Shown here: piece after piece, positions 1-5,422 of the stretch | Numbering within the stretch: the first letter of the stretch is position 1 | Layout: each line of letters starts with the position of its first letter | Program-made: the position numbers and the translations under genes | The notes under the pieces: model-generated | The model's database searches: none | What the model saw: only the letters and a program-made list of their open reading frames with translations | What the model was told of the DNA's origin: nothing | Assembly (NCBI GenBank): GCA_958405355.1 | Contig: CATYEA010000136.1 | Location: 1-5,607, forward strand | Direction: 5' to 3' | Length of the DNA: 5,607 nt | DNA from: an uncultured Lachnospiraceae bacterium | GTDB taxonomy: Bacteria; Bacillota; Clostridia; Lachnospirales; Lachnospiraceae

Positions 1-163
1 CCGCTTACTGGACCGGACGGTTTCTAAAAACCAGATTGCAGCGGCAGAGCGGGCTGGTAACTGGGAAAAAGCGCTGGAATATATTAATGTATATCTTGAA
101 AAATATTCGGATGATTCGGATGCTGTGAGGGAAAAGACGTTCATTCAGACACGAATTCGATAG
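1..163 (+). CDS. C-terminal fragment of a probable tetratricopeptide-like protein (5' end outside window)
   Basis: An open frame runs from the window edge (first full codon at base 2) to a TAG at 161-163, giving 53 visible residues. The segment AAAERAGNWEKALEYINVYL has the spacing of a tetratricopeptide helix pair (small residues, then W..AL.Y...YL), followed by a charged stretch, KYSDDSDAVREK, like a TPR turn and the next helix. It ends in a basic tail, QTRIR. I infer a helical repeat protein used for protein-protein contacts; no catalytic motif is visible and the full function cannot be judged from the tail. The stop lies 22 bases before the hflX start with no terminator between, so it is probably the upstream member of the hflX transcription unit. 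The TPR call is tentative because only about one repeat is present. Confidence 0.6.
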   Translation, partial: RLLDRTVSKNQIAAAERAGNWEKALEYINVYLEKYSDDSDAVREKTFIQTRIR

Positions 164-185
164 AAACGGCGATAGGAGCAATAGC

Positions 186-1439
186 ATGGCAGAGATATAT
201 GAAACAAAAAAATTGACGGAACGGGTCATTCTGGTGGGCGTTTCCTTTCAGGAAGGGGACGATACGGTACAGTCTCTGGATGAGCTTTCAGAGTTGGCCG
301 CAACAGCCGGGGCTGTGACTGTCGGAAAATTGATCCAGAATCGGGAAGCGCCCCATCCGGGAACCTATCTTGGTAAAGGTAAGATTGAAGAGTTAAAAGA
401 ATTAATTTGGGAAGAGGATGCAACAGGGATTATCTGTGATGATGAATTATCTCCGGCCCAGCTGGCAAATTTGCAGGATATGCTGGATACGAAGGTGATG
501 GACCGGACGCTGATCATTTTGGATATCTTTGCCCAGCGGGCGTCTACCAGAGAAGGAAAGATTCAGGTCGAACTGGCTCAGCTTCGTTACCGTTCTACAC
601 GTCTGACCGGACTTGGACGATCTTTATCCCGTTTGGGCGGCGGTATCGGTACGAGAGGTCCGGGTGAAAAGAAGCTGGAAGTAGACCGAAGACTCATTCG
701 TGACCGCATTTCCCAATTGAAACAGGAGTTGGAAGCGGTGAAACGTCATCGGGAAGTCGCAAGGCAGCAGCGGAGCAAAAACCCGGTGCCGGTGGTAGCC
801 ATCGTGGGCTATACTAATGCGGGCAAATCCACATTGCTCAATCAGTTGACAGGAGCCAATGTGCTTGAAGAAGATAAATTGTTCGCAACGCTGGACCCTA
901 CGACCCGGAATCTAAAACTGGACAGCGGACAGGAAGTGCTTTTGACGGATACGGTCGGATTTATCCGAAAACTTCCCCATCATTTGATCCAGGCCTTTCG
1001 GAGCACGCTGGAGGAGGCAAAATATGCGGATATTATTCTTCATGTGGTGGATGCGTCCAACCCCCAGATGGATATCCATATGCACGTTGTCTACGATACT
1101 TTAAATCAGTTGGAAGTCGGCGATAAACCGGTCATTACCCTGTTTAATAAGATGGATTGTCTGGAAGATGCGGATGCGGTGATGAAGGATTTTCGTGCGG
1201 AAAAGACATTAAGGATTTCTGCCAAAAAAGACATTGGACTGGATGAAGTCAAAGAAGCTTTAGAGGAAATTTTACGTCAGAGTAAGATGCTTATCGAGAG
1301 GGTGTTTGAGTACAGCCGTGCCGGAGATATTGCTGTGATTCGGAAGTATGGGCAGCTTCTCGAGGAAGAATACCGGGCTGACGGTATTTTCGTGAGGGCC
1401 TATGTGCCAAAAGATGTCTATGCCCAATTGGAGTTCTAA
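186..1439 (+). CDS. hflX: GTPase HflX (ribosome-associated GTPase)
   Basis: The 417-residue product matches the usual length of bacterial HflX. The N-terminal HflX domain (about 12-200) contains the family signature GGGIGTRGPGE at 151-161, followed by a helical coiled segment (about 165-198) rich in K, R, E and Q. The G domain shows all expected motifs: P-loop GYTNAGKS (208-215), switch I LFATLDPTTR (232-241), DTVGF (255-259), NKMD guanine specificity (321-324) and SAKK (345-348). A short C-terminal domain ends the protein. In characterised bacteria HflX is cytoplasmic, binds the 50S subunit and splits stalled or idle ribosomes under stress; that role is family knowledge. The start is supported by AGGAG at 174-178, 7 bases upstream. 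It lies 22 bases after the preceding gene, so co-transcription is likely, and it ends before a strong terminator. No key residue is missing and there is no sign of transfer. Confidence 0.97.
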   Translation: MAEIYETKKLTERVILVGVSFQEGDDTVQSLDELSELAATAGAVTVGKLIQNREAPHPGTYLGKGKIEELKELIWEEDATGIICDDELSPAQLANLQDMLDTKVMDRTLIILDIFAQRASTREGKIQVELAQLRYRSTRLTGLGRSLSRLGGGIGTRGPGEKKLEVDRRLIRDRISQLKQELEAVKRHREVARQQRSKNPVPVVAIVGYTNAGKSTLLNQLTGANVLEEDKLFATLDPTTRNLKLDSGQEVLLTDTVGFIRKLPHHLIQAFRSTLEEAKYADIILHVVDASNPQMDIHMHVVYDTLNQLEVGDKPVITLFNKMDCLEDADAVMKDFRAEKTLRISAKKDIGLDEVKEALEEILRQSKMLIERVFEYSRAGDIAVIRKYGQLLEEEYRADGIFVRAYVPKDVYAQLEF

Positions 1440-1478
1440 GCAAGGAATCCATCCTATTTGAAATTTAACAGATATTTG

Positions 1479-1526
1479 AAAAAGCCTGATATCGGAGCTG
1501 GTAAAATGCTTCGTATCAGGCTTTTT
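1479..1526. terminator. Bidirectional intrinsic terminator between hflX and the convergent rel-like gene
   Basis: AAAAAGCCTGATA (1479-1491) pairs perfectly with TATCAGGCTTTTT (1514-1526). After a single bulged T (1492), six more pairs (1493-1498 with 1508-1513, one G-T) continue the stem, leaving a 9-base loop (1499-1507). The T run on one side and the A run on the other give a U-tail in both directions, so it can end hflX from the left and the minus-strand gene (stop at 1570-1572) from the right. Confidence 0.92.
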
Positions 1527-1569
1527 ATATCATCTCATGCTTTTTGCGTCATTGTATAGAGGAAACGGA

Positions 1570-2661
1570 TCAAAGTGTTTCAGGTACAGTCTTCTGGTTA
1601 AATACTTCGAAAATAGAGCTGTTGTTCTTTTTAAAGGTTTCAAAAATAACGTCTTCGAGAACATCATCATTGGTAGAATCCATGCCGGAAATCAGATTTT
1701 TAATGACCGGAATAAAGGTAAACCACATGATACAACTGTAGAGATTGATACAGGTATTATCATGATAAATACGGTTGCACATCTCGTGGCCAATATGATA
1801 GATGGTCTTTTCATATCGATGGATATCCGCATCCAGTTCATGGATATATTGATAGCCATACATGGTCAGTTTGGTCGTCAGTTTCTGGTGGCTGATAAAG
1901 CTTGGGTCCTTGATGATTTCATAGTTTTGTTCTTTGGCAATCCGTTCCACAAGCTGGTTCAAAAATTCACTGTTATTGACATAGGCAATGAGGGAATCCT
2001 TGTTGATATCTGTTTTCAATATTTTTTCAACTTTGTCAAAGCTCTTGTTATATAAGGCGATGTCATAGCGGATATTTTCAAATTCTTCGTCAAGAATTTC
2101 AAGAGTGGCAGCCAGACGGTTTAGTTTGCGTTTGACACTCATCGGAGGTTCATAAAAAGATTTATAGCCCAGTCCGTGTTCCACTTCGGCCCAGGCATGC
2201 TGAAGGACAGTACGAATCTGGATTTCAAAACGGATATCCTGGAATTTTTGATATTCAACCAGTTCACAGCGGTTATCGGTAAATTTAACGACCACATGGA
2301 GCGAATTATATCCAAACTCAATACGGCTGCTCCGTTCTTTTTTACGCTTGTCCACAATCTCGCAGATTTCAAAGGTTTTCTCCAGGAGGTCCAGAATGGT
2401 ATCCACATCATTTTCAAAAAGTGTAATGATTCGGACTCCGAGAACATCTGTAATTTCATCCAGATGCGAATATTTATTTTTATACATAACTTTATTTCGA
2501 AGCGCTTCTTCCGATTTGATTCGGATGGCCATGTTGGAAATCTTGATATGATTGACTTCCAGCAGGGTGTTGATTATGTCATTTACATCATGTGAAAGCT
2601 TTTTATAAATGTCAATGTTCTGGTAGTATTCAGACATAATCGTTGATAATTGTTCGTTCAT
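1570..2661 (-). CDS. RelA/SpoT-domain protein, probable (p)ppGpp synthetase with C-terminal extension
   Basis: The product has 363 residues. The RelA/SpoT nucleotidyltransferase domain covers about 45-168: ATP-loop residues R47, K49 and S50 with K57 and K61; the metal-binding aspartate in TDVLGVRI (D72, R77); the nucleotide-stacking tyrosine in FGYNSLH (Y118); and EIQIRT (E146, Q148, R150) followed by HAW and EVEH. The set looks complete, so transfer of pyrophosphate from ATP to GTP or GDP in the cytoplasm is predicted. There is no N-terminal HD hydrolase and no TGS or ACT domain, so it is not a long Rel. It is longer than the usual roughly 200-230 residue small synthetases because of a region of about 190 residues (170-363) of unknown role; this layout resembles a widespread, little-studied group annotated as RelA/SpoT domain proteins. 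The ATG has GGAG (2669-2672) 7 bases upstream. It is convergent with hflX and divergent from thyA, and no neighbouring antitoxin-like gene is seen. Confidence 0.9.
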   Translation of the reverse strand: MNEQLSTIMSEYYQNIDIYKKLSHDVNDIINTLLEVNHIKISNMAIRIKSEEALRNKVMYKNKYSHLDEITDVLGVRIITLFENDVDTILDLLEKTFEICEIVDKRKKERSSRIEFGYNSLHVVVKFTDNRCELVEYQKFQDIRFEIQIRTVLQHAWAEVEHGLGYKSFYEPPMSVKRKLNRLAATLEILDEEFENIRYDIALYNKSFDKVEKILKTDINKDSLIAYVNNSEFLNQLVERIAKEQNYEIIKDPSFISHQKLTTKLTMYGYQYIHELDADIHRYEKTIYHIGHEMCNRIYHDNTCINLYSCIMWFTFIPVIKNLISGMDSTNDDVLEDVIFETFKKNNSSIFEVFNQKTVPETL

Positions 2662-2668
2662 AGTATTA

Positions 2669-2672
2669 CTCC
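2669..2672 (-). promoter_or_regulatory. Shine-Dalgarno of the rel-like gene
   Basis: On the minus strand GGAG lies 7 bases before the ATG. It directly abuts the palindrome at 2675-2690, so anything bound there, or folded from it, would sit next to the ribosome binding site. Confidence 0.75.
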
Positions 2673-2674
2673 GT

Positions 2675-2690
2675 TCTTAAAATTTTAAGA
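2675..2690. promoter_or_regulatory. Perfect 16-bp palindrome, possible operator for the rel-like gene
   Basis: TCTTAAAATTTTAAGA equals its own reverse complement over all 16 bases. It lies 2 bases upstream of the GGAG of the rel-like gene and just downstream of that gene's candidate -10 box. It could be a repressor operator in the early transcribed region. As RNA it would form only a weak A-U hairpin, so a DNA-binding role is more plausible. AT-rich palindromes do arise by chance, so function is inferred. Confidence 0.45.
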
Positions 2691-2704
2691 TATATTAGTA
2701 TTCT

Positions 2705-2733
2705 ATCATATATTTATTAGTTTGGGTAATAAA
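2705..2733 (-). promoter_or_regulatory. Candidate promoter of the rel-like gene
   Basis: On the minus strand TATGAT (2710-2705) matches 5 of 6 bases of the sigma-A -10 consensus. The hexamer 17 bases upstream, TTTATT (2733-2728), is a poor -35 (3 of 6). Transcription would start near 2698, giving a leader of about 36 bases that includes the palindrome. The region is AT-rich, so -10 look-alikes are expected by chance. Confidence 0.35.
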
Positions 2734-2758
2734 AAATATGAAGCCAGAATTATAAGGT

Positions 2759-2788
2759 TTGACGAATATCGGTCGGATATGATACACT
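2759..2788 (+). promoter_or_regulatory. Candidate thyA-folA promoter
   Basis: TTGACG (2759-2764, 5 of 6 to consensus) is followed after 18 bases by TACACT (2783-2788, 4 of 6). TG at 2780-2781 lies one base before it, as in extended -10 promoters. Transcription would start near 2795, giving a leader of about 54 bases before the preferred thyA start at 2849. The partly symmetric spacer (ATATC at 2767-2771, GATAT at 2776-2780) might hold an operator, but this is weak. Confidence 0.5.
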
Positions 2789-2838
2789 TCATCTGAGAAG
2801 TTTTTCATGATACAGAGTGAAAACAAAGGGATGAGAAA

Positions 2839-2842
2839 GGGG
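2839..2842 (+). promoter_or_regulatory. Ribosome binding site deciding the thyA start
   Basis: GGGG, in the context AAAGGGGAAA, lies 6 bases before the ATG at 2849. The in-frame upstream ATGs are less suitable: 2831 has its only purine run directly against it, and 2807 has only a weak GAGAAG that would fall at the extreme 5' end of the predicted transcript. This site therefore supports the shorter protein beginning MSYADKLF. Confidence 0.7.
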
Positions 2843-2848
2843 AAAATC

Positions 2849-3679
2849 ATGAGTTACGCAGATAAATTATTTATAGATATGTGTCAGGATATTTTGGACC
2901 ACGGATATAGCACGGAGGGGGAAAAGGTTCGCCCAAAGTGGGAGGACGGAAGCTATGCCTATACCATTAAGCGGTTTGGTGTGGTCAATCGATATGATTT
3001 ATCCAAAGAATTTCCAGCCCTGACACTGCGGCGGACAGCCTTTAAGAGCGCTGTGGATGAGATGCTTTGGATTTGGCAGAAAAAGTCAAATAATATTCAT
3101 GAATTGAAAAGCCACATCTGGGATGAGTGGGCCGATGAGAATGGATCTATCGGTAAAGCCTATGGCTATCAGCTTGGGGTAAAGCATCAATATAAAGAAG
3201 GAATGATGGATCAGGTGGACCGTGTACTCTTTGATTTAAAAGAGAATCCTTACAGCCGCCGGATTATGACAAATATTTATGTGCATCAGGATCTGCATGA
3301 AATGAATCTTTATCCATGCGCTTATAGTATGACCTTTAATGTAACCGATGATAAGTTAAATGCGGTGTTAAATCAGCGTTCCCAGGATATTTTAACAGCC
3401 AATAACTGGAATGTGGTCCAGTATGCGGTGCTTCTTCATATGATCGCCCAGGTCAGCGGTCTGAAGGCGGGAGAGTTGGTCCATGTCATTGCTGATGCTC
3501 ATATTTATGACCGTCATATCCCATTGGTGAAGGAACTGATCTCCAGAGAGACCTATCCGGCACCGGATTTCTGGATTAACCCGGAAATCAAAAATTTCTA
3601 TGATTTTACGACGGATGATGTGCGGCTGGATAATTATCAGACCGGACCGCAGATTAAAAATATCCCGGTAGCGGTTTAG
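2849..3679 (+). CDS. thyA: Thymidylate synthase ThyA
   Basis: It converts dUMP and 5,10-methylene-tetrahydrofolate to dTMP and dihydrofolate in the cytoplasm. The preferred start gives 276 residues; an in-frame ATG at 2807 would add 14. Visible hallmarks are FP.LTLRRT (55-63), DEMLWIWQ (70-77), IWDEWA (90-95), YGYQLG (105-110), PYSRRIMTN (134-142), the nucleophile Cys157 in YPCAYSM, RSQD (177-180), N188 and DAHIYDRHIP (216-225). N188 aligns with the asparagine that selects dUMP over dCMP. The LWIWQ.KSN stretch and the ending FWINPEIKNFYDFT resemble, from memory, the Bacillus subtilis ThyA/phage phi3T branch rather than E. coli ThyA. The loop before N188 reads TANNWN where typical enzymes have LGLPFN or GNPFN. 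It stands 12 bases before folA, the enzyme that recycles its dihydrofolate product. Confidence 0.95.
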   Translation: MSYADKLFIDMCQDILDHGYSTEGEKVRPKWEDGSYAYTIKRFGVVNRYDLSKEFPALTLRRTAFKSAVDEMLWIWQKKSNNIHELKSHIWDEWADENGSIGKAYGYQLGVKHQYKEGMMDQVDRVLFDLKENPYSRRIMTNIYVHQDLHEMNLYPCAYSMTFNVTDDKLNAVLNQRSQDILTANNWNVVQYAVLLHMIAQVSGLKAGELVHVIADAHIYDRHIPLVKELISRETYPAPDFWINPEIKNFYDFTTDDVRLDNYQTGPQIKNIPVAV

Positions 3680-3685
3680 GAGGAA
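3678..3685 (+). promoter_or_regulatory. folA ribosome binding site overlapping the thyA stop
   Basis: AGGAGGAA begins inside the thyA TAG (3677-3679), and its AGGAGG core ends 8 bases before the folA ATG at 3692. This close match to the anti-Shine-Dalgarno sequence, placed on the upstream stop, suggests coupled or back-to-back translation of thyA and folA from one mRNA. Confidence 0.85.
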
Positions 3686-3691
3686 CGGAAG

Positions 3692-4213
3692 ATGAATATT
3701 ATCGTAGCAGTGGATAAGAACTGGGCCATCGGTTATCAGAATAAGCTGTTGAACAGTATTCCGGAGGATATGAAGTTTTTCCGGGAGACGACGACGGGAA
3801 ATGTGGTCGTTATGGGCCGAAAGACCCTGGAAAGCTTTCCGAATGGACGGCCTTTGAAAAACCGGACCAATGTGGTCATTACACGTCAGAAAGACTATGA
3901 AGTTCCGGGAGCAGTTGTTGTCCACAGTGTGGAAGAGGCTCTGGAGTATTTAAAGGATTTCAAATCGGAAAACATTTATGTCATCGGCGGGGCAAGCATT
4001 TATGAACAGATGCTGCCTTATTGCGATGTGGCCCATGTGACAGTGATGGATTATGCTTATCAGGCGGATACATGGTTTCCGAATCTGGACGAAATGGACG
4101 ACTTTGTTGTAGCGGCCGATAGTGAAGAAAAGACCTATTTTGATCTGGAATATTGTTTTAAAATGTATGTTCGTAGGTCAAAATTGAAAGAAATTGTTGA
4201 TTTTATGGATTAA
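3692..4213 (+). CDS. folA: Dihydrofolate reductase
   Basis: It reduces dihydrofolate to tetrahydrofolate with NADPH and is the target of trimethoprim. At 173 residues it is slightly longer than the usual 160-165. Features in order: the N-terminal strand MNIIVAVDKNWAIG (1-14), with the A-x-G loop that closes over the substrate; IPEDMKFFRETT (23-34), in which D26 is the likely proton-donating carboxylate; the cofactor-binding VVMGRKTLESFP (39-50); R63-loop strand NVVITR (60-65); and the NADPH glycine pair in YVIGGASIYEQML (96-108). The PW pair common before the catalytic acid (LPWHLP in B. subtilis and E. coli types) is absent, replaced by LLNSIP; as I recall this is usual for clostridial DHFRs rather than a defect. 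It follows thyA by 12 bases, so the two form one folate/thymidylate unit. Its last codons overlap the likely ilvE promoter. Confidence 0.95.
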   Translation: MNIIVAVDKNWAIGYQNKLLNSIPEDMKFFRETTTGNVVVMGRKTLESFPNGRPLKNRTNVVITRQKDYEVPGAVVVHSVEEALEYLKDFKSENIYVIGGASIYEQMLPYCDVAHVTVMDYAYQADTWFPNLDEMDDFVVAADSEEKTYFDLEYCFKMYVRRSKLKEIVDFMD

Positions 4214-4225
4214 TGAGACTATAAT
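4197..4225 (+). promoter_or_regulatory. Probable ilvE promoter across the end of folA
   Basis: TTGATT (4197-4202, 4 of 6 to the -35 consensus) and a perfect TATAAT (4220-4225) are separated by exactly 17 bases. The -35 lies in the last folA codons and the -10 begins 7 bases after the folA stop. Transcription would start near 4232, leaving about 35 bases of leader with GGAGGA at 4255-4260. With no terminator after folA, read-through from thyA-folA remains possible as well. Confidence 0.72.
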
Positions 4226-4266
4226 TGGTTCAATGACGAATATATACGACGAATGGAGGAATTGTT

Positions 4267-5292
4267 ATGGAAAAGAAAGATATGGACTGGGGAAATATAG
4301 GGTTCGCTTACCATACGACGGATCAGAGGTATGTTGCTGATTTTAAAGACGGTCAGTGGCAGGAAGGTTACATGACCGGAGATGCAACACTCGTGCTTAA
4401 TGAATGTGCTGGTATTCTCCAGTATTGTCAGGAAGTTTTCGAAGGTTTAAAGGCTTATACGACAGCCGATGGAAGCATCGTTACTTTCCGTCCGGATTTA
4501 AATGCGGAGCGTATGATCGATTCTGCAAAACGTATGGAGATGCCGCCATTTCCTAAGGAAAGATTTATTGAGGCCGTTGAAAAAGTTGTACAGGCCAATG
4601 CAGCATGGGTGCCTCCTTACGGAAGCGGTGCAACATTATATTTAAGACCTTATATGTATGCTTCAAGTCCGGTTATTGGTGTTAAACCGGCAGAGGAATA
4701 TCAGTTCCGTCTGTTCTGTACACCGGTAGGTCCATATTTTAAAGAAGGCGCAAAACCGATTACTTTATGTGTCAGTGATTTTGACCGTGCCGCACCTCAC
4801 GGAACCGGTCATATTAAAGCCGGATTAAACTATGCGATGAGTTTACATGCGAATGTGACAGCTCACGCCAATGGTTTTGATGAGAATCTTTTCCTTGATC
4901 CTGGAACACGTACTTATGTTGAAGAGACAGGCGGTGCAAACTTCCTCTTTGTTACAAAAGAAGGAGATATTGTAACACCACAGTCTGATTCTATTCTTCC
5001 ATCGATTACAAGACGTTCCCTCGTATATGTTGCTGAACATTATCTCGGATTGAAAGTTACCCAGAGAAAAGTGAAACTGTCCGAGTTAAGTGAATTTGCG
5101 GAATGTGGTCTTTGCGGTACAGCCGCTGTTATCTCTCCGGTAGGAAAGATCGTAGATCACGGCAAGGATATCTGCTTCCCAAGCGGCATGGACGAAATGG
5201 GACCGATTACAAAGAAATTGTATGATACATTGACCGGCATCCAGATGGGAACCATCGAAGCGCCGGAAGGCTGGATTCATAAAATTCTGTAA
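4267..5292 (+). CDS. ilvE: Branched-chain amino acid aminotransferase (class IV, PLP-dependent)
   Basis: It exchanges the amino group between leucine, isoleucine or valine and 2-oxoglutarate, the last step of branched-chain amino acid synthesis and the first of breakdown; cytoplasmic. The 341 residues fit the long (BCAT/BcaT-like) form. Fold-type IV features: QEVFEGLKAY (55-64), FRPDLNAERM (74-83), LYLRPYMYA (124-132), the Schiff-base lysine K184 in HIKAGLNYA (182-190), EETGGANFLF (219-228) and GTAAVISPVG (284-293), a phosphate/substrate loop. The ATG has GGAGGA 6 bases upstream. A 53-base gap separates it from folA; it has a likely promoter of its own and a terminator 18 bases after the stop, so it can be expressed alone. 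C280 and C283 form a CxxC just before the GTAA loop. By eye it is richer in codons such as CGT, AAA and GAA than thyA or hflX, which fits high expression, but this is not measured. Confidence 0.95.
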   Translation: MEKKDMDWGNIGFAYHTTDQRYVADFKDGQWQEGYMTGDATLVLNECAGILQYCQEVFEGLKAYTTADGSIVTFRPDLNAERMIDSAKRMEMPPFPKERFIEAVEKVVQANAAWVPPYGSGATLYLRPYMYASSPVIGVKPAEEYQFRLFCTPVGPYFKEGAKPITLCVSDFDRAAPHGTGHIKAGLNYAMSLHANVTAHANGFDENLFLDPGTRTYVEETGGANFLFVTKEGDIVTPQSDSILPSITRRSLVYVAEHYLGLKVTQRKVKLSELSEFAECGLCGTAAVISPVGKIVDHGKDICFPSGMDEMGPITKKLYDTLTGIQMGTIEAPEGWIHKIL

Positions 5293-5310
5293 TTGAATAG
5301 ATGTAAAATG

Positions 5311-5347
5311 AAAAGCATTCTCTGATAAAACGGAGGATGCTTTTTTT
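5311..5347 (+). terminator. Intrinsic terminator after ilvE
   Basis: AAAAGCATTCTCTG (5311-5324) pairs with CGGAGGATGCTTTT (5331-5344), 14 pairs including two G-T, around a loop ATAAAA. A run of seven T (5341-5347) follows on the plus strand. It lies 18 bases after the ilvE stop and separates ilvE from the next promoter. Confidence 0.9.
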
Positions 5348-5358
5348 GTATAAGTATA

Positions 5359-5387
5359 TTGACAATTATTGTATATTATACTATAGT
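5359..5387 (+). promoter_or_regulatory. Strong sigma-A promoter of the TrmB-family gene
   Basis: A perfect TTGACA (5359-5364) is separated by 17 bases from TATAGT (5382-5387, 5 of 6). The start would be near 5394, about 29 bases before the ATG at 5423. A dyad, ACAAT-T-ATTGT (5362-5372), overlaps the -35 box and could be an operator. Confidence 0.82.
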
Positions 5388-5422
5388 GTTCCTGTAAAGA
5401 AATACTAATATGGAGTGATAGG

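Noticed and set aside
1537..2055. Plus-strand open frame of 172 codons
   Set aside because: It lies wholly antisense to the well-supported RelA/SpoT-domain gene, shows no recognisable domain and reads as the complement of its codons.
2176..2595. Plus-strand open frame of 139 codons
   Set aside because: It is also antisense to the RelA/SpoT core, with no good ribosome binding site and no recognisable family.
2786..2805. Small hairpin ACTTC-ATCTGA-GAAGT followed by T's upstream of thyA
   Set aside because: It has only five pairs, two of them G-C, and the predicted transcript would start within it, so a terminator or attenuator role is not supported.
2779..2814. Direct repeat ATGATACA (2779-2786 and 2807-2814)
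   Set aside because: Eight bases repeated 28 bases apart in AT-rich DNA, with one copy inside the candidate promoter, is within chance expectation; no third copy was seen.
2807..2848. Longer thyA start giving 14 extra N-terminal residues
   Set aside because: The ribosome binding site is weak, lies at the extreme 5' end of the predicted mRNA, and the family normally begins near MSYADKLF.
1570..2848. Two-gene toxin-antitoxin module built on the RelA/SpoT protein
   Set aside because: No small antitoxin-like frame with a ribosome binding site adjoins the gene on either side, and both neighbours are housekeeping genes. A fused self-inhibiting form stays possible and is listed as a finding.
3392..3925. 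Minus-strand open frame of 177 codons across thyA and folA
   Set aside because: It is antisense to two clear metabolic genes whose motifs explain the sequence, and no domain is seen in it.
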